Source: Mucilaginibacter hurinus (lineage in GTDB: Bacteria; Bacteroidota; Bacteroidia; Sphingobacteriales; Sphingobacteriaceae). Taken from it: a stretch of 64,000 nt of DNA. The position numbers and the translations under genes are program-made. The notes under the pieces are model-generated. The model saw only the letters and a program-made list of their open reading frames with translations. It did no database searches and was not told the DNA's origin. The stretch covers positions 62,001 to 126,000 of the forward strand of contig NZ_QGDC01000003.1 in NCBI RefSeq assembly GCF_003324525.1, read 5' to 3'. Positions 46,281-55,247 of this stretch are shown here, piece by piece (position 1 is the stretch's first letter; each line of letters starts with the position of its first letter).

Positions 46281-47702
46281 TTAGAAATTAAAATATATAA
46301 ATGGTGATGACTGTGAGCTGTTAATTACAATAAAAAACAACATTGTGCCGTATACCAGGTACTCGCCTTTTGAAAATAACCATCTCACGGGCGACGTCTC
46401 TTTGTACTTGTACAATAAGTGCATCACCACAATTGGCGACGAATAGAGACACAGGTAGGTAATAAGGAGATAATTATCTGCAAACTCAGTATTATTTACA
46501 AATAGTATAGCATAATCAATTGCACCCTGCAGGGTCGGAAATCTAAATAACGCCATACAAGGCACAATCACAAAAAAGTATGATATTACCCATCCCAGTA
46601 TATTGCGAGCCCTGGTAAAGCCCCATTTTTTAGTATTTTTCTTCACTACGTGCTCAATCACCAGCGCACTGCCATGTATAGAACCCCATATGGCAAAAGA
46701 CCATTTGGATCCGTGCCATAAACCGGCTATCACCATCGTAATAAATATTTTGAATAATGATGCCACTTTTCCGCCGCGGCCACCGCCAAGGAGATTGGTG
46801 AAGACGTAATAACGCAAAAACGACGATAACGTAATATGCCACCGGCTCCATAATTCGCTCAACGACGATGACACGAAAGGATAATTGAAGTTTTCTTCCA
46901 GCTGGTAACCAAACAGGCCACCAAGGCCTAACGCGATATAGGAGTACCCGGCAAAGTCAGCGAATAACTGAAAAGTGAAACCCAATATTAACACAAATAA
47001 AGTTAACGACGATTGATTATCCATAGCCGGCGATTGCAGCCATACTGTAAAATATTGCAGATTATTAGCCACCACCATTTTAAGAAAGTATCCTAAAATT
47101 AACTTCCGGAAACAGTATTGCCAGTTAATATTCTTTAAATACTTAGTTTCTATTTGCGGAAAAAAGTGATTTGCCCTTAAAATTGGCCCCGCTATTAGAT
47201 GCGGGAAGAAGGATATGAATAAAAATACGTCTTTAAAATGGGTAACAAAGTTTTGATTTGGCGGCTCATAGTTAGCAGCATTACGGGCCTTATAGGTATC
47301 AAACAAAAGGCTGATACCTTCAAAAGTATAAAATGATATACCTATAGGCAACCCCATAATCAGGAAGAAATTATATACATCTGACGTTTCGCCGGTAAAG
47401 GTTGATACCAGCATAAGGCCGTATTTAAAAAACACCAGTATAAAAACGTTCAGGCTGATACCTAACGTTACATATAACTTACGTCGCTGAAAGCTGTCTG
47501 ACTTTGTTATGAGCCAACTGAATACCACATTCATTGTAGCTGAGAAAAGCAACAGAATAAGAAAAGTGGTACTGTTTAAATAGTAAAACAATAAACTGGA
47601 AAAAATCAGAATATGTGTTTGATATTTTTTTAGTGGTTTTAAGTAGAAAAGAAGAAATACAACCAGGAAAAAATATACAAAGTTAACGTCAGTAAAAAGC
47701 AT
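46281..47702 (-). CDS. MBOAT-family O-acyltransferase (AlgI/PatA-like)
   Basis: A 473-residue inner-membrane protein with about ten helices. Family features: FISFFPHLIAGPILRANHFF, FNYPFVSSSLSELWSRWHIT, SSFLRYYVFTNLLGGGRGG and IAGLWHGSKWSFAIWGSIHG, where the His of LWHG and the later His of the family are the catalytic pair. MBOAT acyltransferases pass acetyl from cytoplasmic acetyl-CoA to periplasmic polysaccharides. It starts the minus-strand glycan operon and is paired with the SGNH-like gene. The product is probably an O-acetylated surface glycan. Confidence 0.9.
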   Translation of the reverse strand: MLFTDVNFVYFFLVVFLLFYLKPLKKYQTHILIFSSLLFYYLNSTTFLILLLFSATMNVVFSWLITKSDSFQRRKLYVTLGISLNVFILVFFKYGLMLVSTFTGETSDVYNFFLIMGLPIGISFYTFEGISLLFDTYKARNAANYEPPNQNFVTHFKDVFLFISFFPHLIAGPILRANHFFPQIETKYLKNINWQYCFRKLILGYFLKMVVANNLQYFTVWLQSPAMDNQSSLTLFVLILGFTFQLFADFAGYSYIALGLGGLFGYQLEENFNYPFVSSSLSELWSRWHITLSSFLRYYVFTNLLGGGRGGKVASLFKIFITMVIAGLWHGSKWSFAIWGSIHGSALVIEHVVKKNTKKWGFTRARNILGWVISYFFVIVPCMALFRFPTLQGAIDYAILFVNNTEFADNYLLITYLCLYSSPIVVMHLLYKYKETSPVRWLFSKGEYLVYGTMLFFIVINSSQSSPFIYFNF

Positions 47703-47910
47703 GCTAAATTTTGGGTTCCTACAATTAAATTAATCCTGGTTTATAACACAATCGGCTCACAAATTTAGCTTGATTAAGCTTTGCTAAAACAGTTAATGCC
47801 AATACTTTTAAATTGTATTTTTAAAAGTTGCACCTAATATATTATTTATATAGATACCCCGCACCATTTTTTTAAATATTATGTATTGTTTAGCGGTAAG
47901 TCTATAAAAA

Positions 47911-47941
47911 AATAACCTGCACTTTTATCAGGCAGGTTATT
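47911..47941 (-). terminator. terminator of the asparaginase operon
   Basis: AATAACCTGC (47911-47920) pairs with GCAGGTTATT (47932-47941); an A-run at 47906-47912 gives a T-run on the minus strand. Confidence 0.7.
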
Positions 47942-47963
47942 CGTTTGGTATATAAGAATTTCT

Positions 47964-48983
47964 TTAGGACACGGTTAACTCACCACGCAGGTCAGTTTCA
48001 AGTAACTCATTTATTTTTTTCACGTCGTTATACTGGCCCAGCAGGTACATTGTTTTGGTTACGGCTGCCTCAAAGGTCATGTCATAACCGTTAGCCACAC
48101 CAATGTCTTTTAATTGTTTGCTGGTTTCATAACGGCCAAGTTCAACGGTGCCTACCTTACATTGCGAAATATCCAATATTACCTTTCCGCTGTCAATCGC
48201 GCTCTTTAACATATCTATAAACCAGGCGTCGGTAGTAGTGTTGCCTGCGCCATATGTTTCCATTATTATACCACGTACATCAGATGACAATATGGTTTCA
48301 ACTACTTTCGGACTGATACCCGGATATAGTTTTAATACTGCTACATCGCTGGCGAGTTCATTGTGTATTTCCAAAGGCAACTCGGCTGCCTGGCGTATGT
48401 CGTTTACACTGAAACGCAAGTGTACGCCCGATTCAGCCAGTATGGGATAATTAGGAGACCGAAATGCTTCAAACTTAGAGGAGTTGTACTTAAATGAGCG
48501 GTTGCCCCTGAAAAGTTTATAATCGAAGTAAATACAAACTTCGGGAACGCGCGAACGCTCATTTTTTTTGGCTTTAGCTATCTCTATAGCAGTCATCAGG
48601 TTTTCCTTTGCATCGGTGCGCACCGCGCTAATAGGTAACTGCGATCCGGTGAAGATGACAGGCTTACTCAAGTTTTCAAGCATAAAGCTAAGTGCCGATG
48701 CAGAAAACGCCATTGTATCAGACCCATGCAGTATTACAAAACCATCAACCGAATCATAATTTGACTTGATAAGGCCGGCAAGTTCACTCCATACCTGGGG
48801 GTTCATGTTTGACGAATCGATAATATTGGCAAACGAGTGGACTTTAATTTTACAGTTCAGGCGTTCCAATTCAGGAACGTTGTCCATTATTTGCTCAAAA
48901 TTAATCGGCTTAAGTACTTTGGTAACTGGATCACTCATCATACCTATCGTCCCCCCGGTATAGATGATTAGTATCTGGTTCAT
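47964..48983 (-). CDS. ansA: type I L-asparaginase
   Basis: A 339-residue cytosolic asparaginase that hydrolyses L-asparagine to aspartate and ammonia. ILIIYTGGTIGMMSDP holds the first catalytic Thr, and FVILHGSDTMAFSASALSFM the second Thr/Asp pair; KPVIFTGSQLPISAVRTDAK is the family's C-terminal-side loop. No signal peptide, so the low-affinity cytoplasmic type. It follows the TatD gene by 30 bp, and ends at the terminator 47911. Nothing unusual. Confidence 0.95.
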   Translation of the reverse strand: MNQILIIYTGGTIGMMSDPVTKVLKPINFEQIMDNVPELERLNCKIKVHSFANIIDSSNMNPQVWSELAGLIKSNYDSVDGFVILHGSDTMAFSASALSFMLENLSKPVIFTGSQLPISAVRTDAKENLMTAIEIAKAKKNERSRVPEVCIYFDYKLFRGNRSFKYNSSKFEAFRSPNYPILAESGVHLRFSVNDIRQAAELPLEIHNELASDVAVLKLYPGISPKVVETILSSDVRGIIMETYGAGNTTTDAWFIDMLKSAIDSGKVILDISQCKVGTVELGRYETSKQLKDIGVANGYDMTFEAAVTKTMYLLGQYNDVKKINELLETDLRGELTVS

Positions 48984-49013
48984 TAATATAGGTTCTGTTA
49001 ATTTAATATTTAT

Positions 49014-49781
49014 CTATACGGCAAAAATCTCTTTTGAATTACGGGTAGTTATTTCAGCTACAGTTTCAACATCCATCCCATAAATATCCGCAACCTTTTG
49101 CGCCACGTAAAGCAGGTATGAACTCTCGTTGCGTTTGCCACGGTGCGGCACTGGTGTAAGATACGGAGAATCTGTTTCTAAAACCAGATGCCTGATATCA
49201 ATGTGGGGTATAACTTTATCAATACCCCCATTTTTGTAAGTTACAACACCGCCAATTCCGAGGTAAAAACCCAAGGCGGTTATTTTGCCGGCCTGCTCAG
49301 CATTGCCGGTAAAGCAATGAAAAACACCTCTTAATCTATCGTCGGCTTCTTGTTCTAAAACGTTGTAAACTTCTGTAAAAGCATCCCGGCAATGTATAAC
49401 AATTGGCAGGTTTAAATCTTTAGCATACTTTATTTGTAATCTAAAAGCGTCTATTTGATGATTTAGGGTAGTCTTATCCCAGTACAAATCAATGCCAATT
49501 TCCCCAATGGCATATATTTTACGACCACTACCCAGGTGCTGGATCTTTTGCCATTCATCAGCCCAACCTTCTTTCACATCGCAGGGATGCAAACCCAGCA
49601 TTGGAAAACAGCTACCGGGATAACTATCAGCCAGCCCAAATACAAGCGGTACAGATTCGCTGTTTACATTCGGCAAAAATAACCTGTCCACATTATTCAT
49701 TGTGCAGCGCTGCATCAAGCCCTCTAACTTTTCGTGATCAGTTTCATAATATAAATGGGTATGCGTATCCGTTAACACCAT
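49014..49781 (-). CDS. TatD-family metal-dependent DNase
   Basis: A 255-residue TIM-barrel nuclease. LTDTHTHLYYETD supplies the first two metal His; MLGLHPCDV, YAIGEIGIDLYWDKT (Glu), LPIVIHCRDAF, VFHCFTGNAEQA and ETDSPYLTPVPHRGKRNE complete the metal site and active-site pattern. Members act as 3'-5' exonucleases on single-stranded DNA in repair. Followed by ansA in an operon; a hairpin terminator (49794-49825) separates it from the FKBP gene upstream. Confidence 0.93.
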   Translation of the reverse strand: MVLTDTHTHLYYETDHEKLEGLMQRCTMNNVDRLFLPNVNSESVPLVFGLADSYPGSCFPMLGLHPCDVKEGWADEWQKIQHLGSGRKIYAIGEIGIDLYWDKTTLNHQIDAFRLQIKYAKDLNLPIVIHCRDAFTEVYNVLEQEADDRLRGVFHCFTGNAEQAGKITALGFYLGIGGVVTYKNGGIDKVIPHIDIRHLVLETDSPYLTPVPHRGKRNESSYLLYVAQKVADIYGMDVETVAEITTRNSKEIFAV

Positions 49782-49793
49782 ACAACAAAAGTA

Positions 49794-49825
49794 AAAAGCC
49801 TCCCGGTTTATTGCGGAAGGCTTTT
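49794..49825 (-). terminator. terminator between the first FKBP gene and tatD
   Basis: AAAAGCCT (49794-49801) pairs with AGGCTTTT (49818-49825), with a further CCG/CGG pairing inside the loop. Confidence 0.7.
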
Positions 49826-49829
49826 AAAT

Positions 49830-50810
49830 TTAATTTTTCTTTTTAGCCGGCAGGGTTTTCCGGGTAACTGCCTTCTTTTTTGTCACCGTCTTTTTAGCTG
49901 ATGCCTTTACAGGTGCGGCAGCCGCCTTTTTACCGGGCTTTACTTTAACCAGTTCAACATCAAACACTAACGTACTAAAGGGCTTAATGTCTGCACCTGC
50001 GCCACGTTCGCCATAGCCAAGCTGCGATGGGATGAGAAGTTTGGCTTTAGCACCTTCACCAAGCAGCAATAGTGCTTCTTCCCACCCCTTTATAACCCGA
50101 CCCTCGCCAAGTACTACCTCAATAGGCTCGTACTTACGCCCGGGCTGATTGAGCCCGGCTCGTTTTGCCTCTTCTTCTATACTTGAGTCAAAAACCTTAC
50201 CGCTTAAGGTTTGGCCTACATAATTCACCAAAACAGTGTCCCCGTTTTGCGGCTTACGTTTAGCCGAAGGCTGAGTTATCTGATATTTTAAACCTGACGA
50301 TTTGGTTAAAAGGTTCAGCTTTTTTTCAGTTATATACCTGCCGGCATCAGCAAGCTCGGCGGCCTTTATTTTCTCAAGCTGTGCATTTCTTTCCGCCATC
50401 GCATCAGCCAGCGATTGTACGTTTAATATTTTAAGGGTAGTTAGTATCTGGCCTCCCTTAGCTAAAAATGGCGGCCGACGGTCGTCGGCTCCTTTAAAAA
50501 TTGAGTCGACAGGAATTTTTACTGTCGCGCTGTCGTTAATGGTAAGCAATGGGAATATCTCCATCAAATCCATTACCATTTGCGAAGGTTTTATCTGCGC
50601 TTTAACAGGCTGAGTTGCATACGTGCTGAATAATACTGAATCCTTATCGGTGCGTTGCTCAATATTAAATGTTACTACATCACCCAGCTTTATTTTCTCG
50701 CCGGTGTTTTGTGTAAGTATAGTATAGGCTGCACCTTTAGGGGTAGTTTGCTGGGCACCTGCATTGAAACATGCCAACAGCAGCACAAAAATGTTTAAAT
50801 ATATCTTCAT
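49830..50810 (-). CDS. FKBP-type peptidyl-prolyl isomerase, exported
   Basis: A 326-residue exported protein (signal IYLNIFVLLLACFNAGAQ). The N-terminal half (25-130) is a degenerate FKBP domain also seen in the next gene; the C-terminal FKBP domain (about 170-290) holds GLKYQITQPSAKRKPQNGD, TVLVNYVGQTLSGKVFDSS, GWEEALLLLGEGAKAKLL, LGYGERGAGADIKPFSTL and VFDVELVKVKPG. The last 40 residues are a Lys/Ala-rich tail (KKTVTKKKAVTRKTLPAKK) unlike the sister protein. PPIases of this class fold envelope proteins in the periplasm. Adjacent paralogue at 50862, probably an old duplication. Confidence 0.9.
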   Translation of the reverse strand: MKIYLNIFVLLLACFNAGAQQTTPKGAAYTILTQNTGEKIKLGDVVTFNIEQRTDKDSVLFSTYATQPVKAQIKPSQMVMDLMEIFPLLTINDSATVKIPVDSIFKGADDRRPPFLAKGGQILTTLKILNVQSLADAMAERNAQLEKIKAAELADAGRYITEKKLNLLTKSSGLKYQITQPSAKRKPQNGDTVLVNYVGQTLSGKVFDSSIEEEAKRAGLNQPGRKYEPIEVVLGEGRVIKGWEEALLLLGEGAKAKLLIPSQLGYGERGAGADIKPFSTLVFDVELVKVKPGKKAAAAPVKASAKKTVTKKKAVTRKTLPAKKKN

Positions 50811-50816
50811 AATAAA

Positions 50817-50845
50817 AAAGCCTCCCCTTATACGGAGGAGGCTTT
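50817..50845 (-). terminator. terminator between the two FKBP genes
   Basis: AAAGCCTCC (50817-50826) pairs with GGAGGCTTT (50837-50845), A-run on one side, T-run on the other. Confidence 0.65.
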
Positions 50846-50861
50846 GACTTGGTTAATAAAT

Positions 50862-51851
50862 TTATTTTTTAGCAGGCGCCTGTGAAACCGGAGGAGCCAT
50901 AGGTTTTGCTGCGTTAGGGTTAGGCTTAACTATATCAACCAGCTCAACCTCAAATACTATCGGCATAAATGGCGGAATGATATTTTGAGCACCTTGTTCG
51001 CCATAAGCCAGGTTTGAAGGGATTACAAAAGTAGCTTTAGCACCCTTGTTTAGTAATTGTAAACCTTCATCCCATCCTTGTATAACACGACCTTCGCCAA
51101 CAGGTATACGTATCGGCTCATATTTACGGTTAGGATCGGCCATACCAACAAACAGTTTTTTGCTTTGAGCTTTGGTAACTTCCTCTTTGATGCTTGTATC
51201 AAACACTTTATCGTTAGGTAGTTTGCCAAGGTAGTTTACTACCGCGGTATCGCCAGCGGCAATTTTTGGCCCGCTACCCTGCTTTGTGATTACATACTGC
51301 AGGCCTGACGGCGTTGTAGTGGTTTTTAACCCTTTGTCAGCAACATATTTTGACAATATTCCGGGCTCCCTTTTCTTAGTATTTTCTGACACTGTTTTAA
51401 GGTAATCGTTTATACGGCCGTTAAACACAGTATCATTAAGCTTGCCTTTTGCTATTACTTTTTCAACTTTTATCTGGTAAACAAGGTATTTGCCCTTAAA
51501 GCCCGGAGGTTTAGGCTGGTCTTTTGTAAATACCGAATCGGCATTTACTTTAATAGTAGCGCTATCACCTTCGCTCAATAAACCTAAACCTGCGTAAATG
51601 TCGCCTTTGCTTTGCGGCTTTTGCATTAACGATGGCATTGGCCTGCCTAAGTCGTAAGTGTTCATCATAACAGAGTCGGCGTCGTTTTTAGCAACCACGT
51701 TTACGCTCATAAAATCGCCTTCTTTCAGAACCGGTCCTTCTTTGTCGGTGTGTATATTATAAAGCAAGCCTCCCGGCGCTTCCTTAAATCCACCTTTACA
51801 GCTCGCCAAACCTATTGCGGCAAGCCCTAAAATCATCAGGTTTTTCTTCAT
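50862..51851 (-). CDS. FKBP-type peptidyl-prolyl isomerase lipoprotein
   Basis: A 329-residue lipoprotein (LMILGLAAIGLASCKGG, Cys18). Two FKBP-like domains: a divergent first one (about 25-140) and an active-type second (about 195-310) with LQYVITKQGSGPKIAAGD, TAVVNYLGKLPNDKVFDTS, GWDEGLQLLNKGAKATFVI, LAYGEQGAQNIIPPFMPI and VFEVELVDI. An extended Pro/Ala end follows. It is directly downstream of the DHH-type gene (2-bp gap) and upstream of the sister PPIase, so it sits in a DHH-FKBP-FKBP series. Predicted to be attached to the outer or inner membrane in the periplasm. Confidence 0.9.
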   Translation of the reverse strand: MKKNLMILGLAAIGLASCKGGFKEAPGGLLYNIHTDKEGPVLKEGDFMSVNVVAKNDADSVMMNTYDLGRPMPSLMQKPQSKGDIYAGLGLLSEGDSATIKVNADSVFTKDQPKPPGFKGKYLVYQIKVEKVIAKGKLNDTVFNGRINDYLKTVSENTKKREPGILSKYVADKGLKTTTTPSGLQYVITKQGSGPKIAAGDTAVVNYLGKLPNDKVFDTSIKEEVTKAQSKKLFVGMADPNRKYEPIRIPVGEGRVIQGWDEGLQLLNKGAKATFVIPSNLAYGEQGAQNIIPPFMPIVFEVELVDIVKPNPNAAKPMAPPVSQAPAKK

Positions 51852-51853
51852 TT

Positions 51854-52864
51854 TTATTGTATTAGTAACTTTTTATAACTTGGTAAAATTGATTTAAATT
51901 GTTCAACCACTTCGTTAAGCGGTTGGTCTGAACGTCCGCCGGCCGCGTTACGATGTCCGCCGCCGCTAAAATACTTTTTACATATTTCATTAGCCGGGAA
52001 GTCTCCCTTTGACCGTAAAGATAATTTAACTTCATCTGTACGTTCAACTATAAATGCAGCCAGCCGTATGTTTGCGATAGATAACGCATAGTTAACCACA
52101 CCTTCCGTATCGCCGGTTTCGGTATGAAACCGTTGCATCTCCTCTTTAGTAACCGCAATGATGGCCGTGTTATACTCATTTAACACTTCCAATTTATTGC
52201 TCAGGCAATGTCCTAAAAACCTCAAGCGGTTTTCAGATGAGCTATTATACACCAACTCATGTATCCGCCAGTTAACAGCCCCCGCGTTAATTAGCTCGGC
52301 AGCGATGATGTGTACCTCTGCGGTTGTTTTTGGCAGCCTGAACGATGCGGAATCAGTCATGATGCCTGCATACAAACAAGTAGCCACGTCTTTATTTATC
52401 AAAGCCTTGTTATTCAAAGCATCGGCAATAAAAACATACACCAGTTGCGCTGTCGCGCAGGCGTTAATATCCCAGTATCTGAAATCATCAAAATCCTCCG
52501 GATCAAGATGATGGTCTATCATGATTTTTACCGCATGGCTATTACGAACCCGTTCGCCCATTTCATTAATACGCGACAGCGTGTTAAAATCAAGGCAAAA
52601 AATAAGTTCGGCTTCTTCAATTAAAGTTTCTGCAGTTTGTATATGATCGGTGTATATTATCACTTCCTCATTGCCCGGCATCCAGCTCAAAAAGTCCGGA
52701 TAGTCAGAAGGAACGATAACTTTTGCGTGATGTCCTTTTTGTATCAGATAATTATACAAGCCCAACGACGAACCTAAAGCGTCTCCATCAGGTTTGTGAT
52801 GGGTTGTTATTACAATTCTACGGGGCTGCTCTAAAAGTTCTGCAACCGAGGCTATATCTAACAT
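51854..52864 (-). CDS. DHH-family phosphoesterase (NrnA-like)
   Basis: A 336-residue enzyme of the bifunctional oligoribonuclease/pAp-phosphatase type. ITTHHKPDGDALGSSLGLY and IMIDHHLDPEDFDDFRYWD (DHH motif) supply the two-metal site, and GGGHRNAAGGRSDQPLNE the DHHA1 substrate domain (G-G-G-H). Members degrade nanoRNA and 3',5'-phosphoadenosine phosphate; either or both functions are possible. It is followed 2 bp later by the FKBP lipoprotein. A hairpin on the minus strand (52976-52997) precedes its start. Confidence 0.92.
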   Translation of the reverse strand: MLDIASVAELLEQPRRIVITTHHKPDGDALGSSLGLYNYLIQKGHHAKVIVPSDYPDFLSWMPGNEEVIIYTDHIQTAETLIEEAELIFCLDFNTLSRINEMGERVRNSHAVKIMIDHHLDPEDFDDFRYWDINACATAQLVYVFIADALNNKALINKDVATCLYAGIMTDSASFRLPKTTAEVHIIAAELINAGAVNWRIHELVYNSSSENRLRFLGHCLSNKLEVLNEYNTAIIAVTKEEMQRFHTETGDTEGVVNYALSIANIRLAAFIVERTDEVKLSLRSKGDFPANEICKKYFSGGGHRNAAGGRSDQPLNEVVEQFKSILPSYKKLLIQ

Positions 52865-52975
52865 CCTAACTTTAAAAAGATTGCAAATCTATAATAAATT
52901 TCAATAGCGTGGTTATATATACAGTAAAACATTTTTAACTATGGGTAAATATTGTCAGCTAAGGCTATTATGGTT

Positions 52976-52997
52976 AAAAAAAGGGCCTTAAAGCCCT
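52976..52997 (-). terminator. hairpin with T-run upstream of the DHH gene
   Basis: AGGGC-cttaaa-GCCCT; the A-run at 52976-52982 is a T-run after the hairpin on the minus strand. As no minus-strand gene precedes it, it may end a short leader RNA of the DHH operon or an unrecognised small RNA. Confidence 0.4.
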
Positions 52998-53199
52998 ATT
53001 TAGCGGCGTTTTAGCAGATGTTAAAAAATGTTAAATTTAATAGTTATGAGCCGGATGATGTTTGTTACAAATTCTCATTTTGCATTACAATAAAGTAGCC
53101 AATGTGCCTCCCATAAATTCACAAACTAACTTTTGCAGTAAATAGGAGCAACTGCACGGCCGGGAACATAAATTTCTTTTAATATAGCGGTATAAACCG

Positions 53200-53207
53200 T
53201 ACCTTCG
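53200..53207 (+). promoter_or_regulatory. -7 element of the ndk promoter
   Basis: TACCTTCG, one mismatch from TAnnTTTG, 23 bp before the ndk ATG. The -33 element is not clear. Confidence 0.35.
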
Positions 53208-53230
53208 CGGCAAAAATTAACACATTAAAA

Positions 53231-53650
53231 ATGGCAACTAACAGAACATTCACTATGATAAAGCCTGATGCGGTAGCAAACGGGCACATAGGCGCAATTT
53301 TAGATCATATCATCAAAGGCGGTTTTAAAATTGTAGCGATGAAATACACTTCGCTAACTCCCGAAAAAGCAGGCGAGTTTTATTCAGTACACAAGGAGCG
53401 CCCTTTTTATGGCGATCTTGTTAAATTCATGTCGTCAGGCCCTATAGTAGCTGCTATCCTTGAAAAAGATAACGCGGTGGAAGATTTCCGTAAACTGATA
53501 GGTGCTACTGATCCTAGTAAAGCTGAGGCAGGTACTATCCGCCAGTTATTTGCTAAATCAATTGATGCTAATGCCGTTCACGGTTCAGATTCTGACGAGA
53601 ATGCGCAAATTGAAGGCAGCTTTTACTTCTCAGCTTTCGAGCAGTTTTAA
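53231..53650 (+). CDS. ndk: nucleoside diphosphate kinase
   Basis: A 139-residue cytosolic enzyme that moves the gamma-phosphate of ATP to other NDPs. [18 protein letters not shown] is the start; the phosphorylated His is in [18 protein letters not shown] (about residue 118); the substrate-lid Lys in [20 protein letters not shown]. It is a full-length single-domain form. A strong terminator follows. Divergent from the DHH/FKBP operon. Confidence 0.96.
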   Translation: MATNRTFTMIKPDAVANGHIGAILDHIIKGGFKIVAMKYTSLTPEKAGEFYSVHKERPFYGDLVKFMSSGPIVAAILEKDNAVEDFRKLIGATDPSKAEAGTIRQLFAKSIDANAVHGSDSDENAQIEGSFYFSAFEQF

Positions 53651-53669
53651 TTGCAAGCGTGCTAACATA

Positions 53670-53703
53670 AAAGCCCGTGTTTATTGTAAGCACGGGCTTT
53701 TTA
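53670..53703 (+). terminator. terminator of ndk
   Basis: AAAGCCCGTG (53670-53679) pairs with CACGGGCTTT (53691-53700), then a T-run. It also faces the convergent DciA-like gene. Confidence 0.8.
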
Positions 53704-53722
53704 TCTTTCGATTTATCTGCTT

Positions 53723-54013
53723 TTATAAAAAGATAATTTCTTCAACGATATTATTTTTCGCTTCGTTATTTATCTTTTCAATAATCTGGTTCCGTATCAT
53801 CATCAATTCTTTTTTAATAACCGACGACTCTACACGCAAAAAAAGCTTTTTATCGCTTATAAATAATTCTTTGGTGCGGTTGGCAACCGACTTACCTACA
53901 AGCTCCGGCCAATGCGCTACAACCGCCGTTTCGTCATACTTGCGTTTTATCTTGTAAACATTCAGCATCTGCTCAATGGCTTCCTTTAATGATTTATCAT
54001 TCGTTCTGCCCAT
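53723..54013 (-). CDS. DUF721/DciA-like protein
   Basis: A 96-residue protein of the DUF721 (DciA) family, proposed loader of the replicative helicase in bacteria without DnaC/DnaI. LKEAIEQMLNVYKIKRKYDE starts the family fold, then VVAHWPELVGKSVANRTKEL (the W-x-x-x-V-G signature) and LFLRVESSVIKKELMMI. It overlaps the recF stop by 17 bp on the same strand, giving a replication/repair operon, an arrangement often seen in Bacteroidota. Function is inferred from family membership. Confidence 0.85.
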   Translation of the reverse strand: MGRTNDKSLKEAIEQMLNVYKIKRKYDETAVVAHWPELVGKSVANRTKELFISDKKLFLRVESSVIKKELMMIRNQIIEKINNEAKNNIVEEIIFL

Positions 54014-55106
54014 TGGCTTCGCCCTCCTTTATATAAAACAACTTTATTTCAACGCCTATATCCTTAAACACTTCGGTAACACGGCTTGTGCTGGTATCTG
54101 TTATAAACACTTGTCCAAAATCATGGTTTGACACCATTTGCATTAACTTGGTAACGCGGTTATCATCCAATTTATCAAAGATATCATCAAGCAATAATAG
54201 CGGTTTAAACTTTTTTTGCTGGTACAAATAAGTGTACTGAGCAAGTTTTAGCGCTATTAAAAAAGATTTCTGCTGCCCCTGCGACCCAAACTTTTTCATC
54301 GGCATACCGTGTATGCTAAATTGCAGGTCATCCTTATGTATACCCGCAGTAGTGCGCTCAAGCACCCGGTCTTTTTCGCGTGTCTTTTTAAGTAATCCTG
54401 CAAAATCATCCTGCAACAACTGCGATTCGTATATAAGATTCACCTGCTCGGCATTATCGCTTATATAACTATAATGATTATTGAATACGCTGGTAAAGTT
54501 TTCCATAAACCGGCGCCGCTTTTCAAATATCTTGCCGCCCGATGCGACGAGCTGATCATCCACCACCTCAAGCAAATCCGGATCATACCGGCCGGTATCA
54601 GCTATCTGCTTAAGTAAAGCATTGCGGTTTACAAGCGCCTTATTATAGGCAATCAGCTCGTCAAGGTATTGGTTATCGGTTTGCGATATAACATTATCAA
54701 TAAACTTACGCCGCTCTTCACTACCTTCAATTATTATGCTTACATCATATGGCGATATCATTACCAGGGGTAACAATCCAATATGGTCAGCCAGGCGTTG
54801 ATAATCTTTTTTATTGCGTTTAAACTGCTTTTTTTGATTTCGCTTTACCGAACAAGCTACTGCCTCCTGTTTATCGTTTTTGTTAAATGTTCCGGTTATT
54901 ATAAAAAACTCTTCGCCCTGCTTTATCTGCTGGCTGTCTATCGGGTTAAAGTAGCTTTTGCACAGCGAAAGGTAGTGCACAGCATCAAGCAGGTTGGTTT
55001 TGCCGGCCCCGTTATTGCCTAAAAACGCATTTACCCCATCGCTAAAAGTAAGCTCGGCCCCGGCGTAGTTTTTAAAATTAATTACTGATAATTGCTGCAA
55101 ATACAT
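53997..55106 (-). CDS. recF: RecF, recombination mediator ATPase
   Basis: A 369-residue SMC-like ATPase. YLQQLSVINFKNYAGAELTF and FLGNNGAGKTNLLDAVHYLS carry Walker A (about 30-37); FGSQGQQKSFLIALKLAQY is the ABC-type signature; LLLLDDIFDKLDDNRVTKL is Walker B. RecF loads RecA at gaps with RecOR. The gene is not next to dnaA/dnaN as in many bacteria but with the DciA-like gene, with 17-bp overlap. Divergent from the TPR gene at 55248. Confidence 0.95.
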   Translation of the reverse strand: MYLQQLSVINFKNYAGAELTFSDGVNAFLGNNGAGKTNLLDAVHYLSLCKSYFNPIDSQQIKQGEEFFIITGTFNKNDKQEAVACSVKRNQKKQFKRNKKDYQRLADHIGLLPLVMISPYDVSIIIEGSEERRKFIDNVISQTDNQYLDELIAYNKALVNRNALLKQIADTGRYDPDLLEVVDDQLVASGGKIFEKRRRFMENFTSVFNNHYSYISDNAEQVNLIYESQLLQDDFAGLLKKTREKDRVLERTTAGIHKDDLQFSIHGMPMKKFGSQGQQKSFLIALKLAQYTYLYQQKKFKPLLLLDDIFDKLDDNRVTKLMQMVSNHDFGQVFITDTSTSRVTEVFKDIGVEIKLFYIKEGEANGQNE

Positions 55107-55195
55107 AAATAGCTTTCAAATTTAACATATACGCGGGGGCTTTTGCATTATATATTGCTTAAAAAATCGCACGTAATTATTTAAGTTAAAAGGTG

Positions 55196-55225
55196 TTGTT
55201 AAAAACTTTGAAAACTGTATTTTTG
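55196..55225 (+). promoter_or_regulatory. promoter of the TPR gene
   Basis: TTG at 55196-55198, a 19-bp spacer, and TATTTTTG at 55218-55225, an exact TAnnTTTG; 23 bp before the ATG at 55248. Best promoter match in the window. Confidence 0.5.
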
Positions 55226-55247
55226 CAAACTTAATTTTTGAATAAAA

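Larger units (their letters stand above)
52865..53230. other. divergent gap between the DHH gene and ndk
   Basis: 366 bp with no coding signal. It holds a minus-strand hairpin (52976-52997) and the ndk promoter (53200). Confidence 0.5.
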
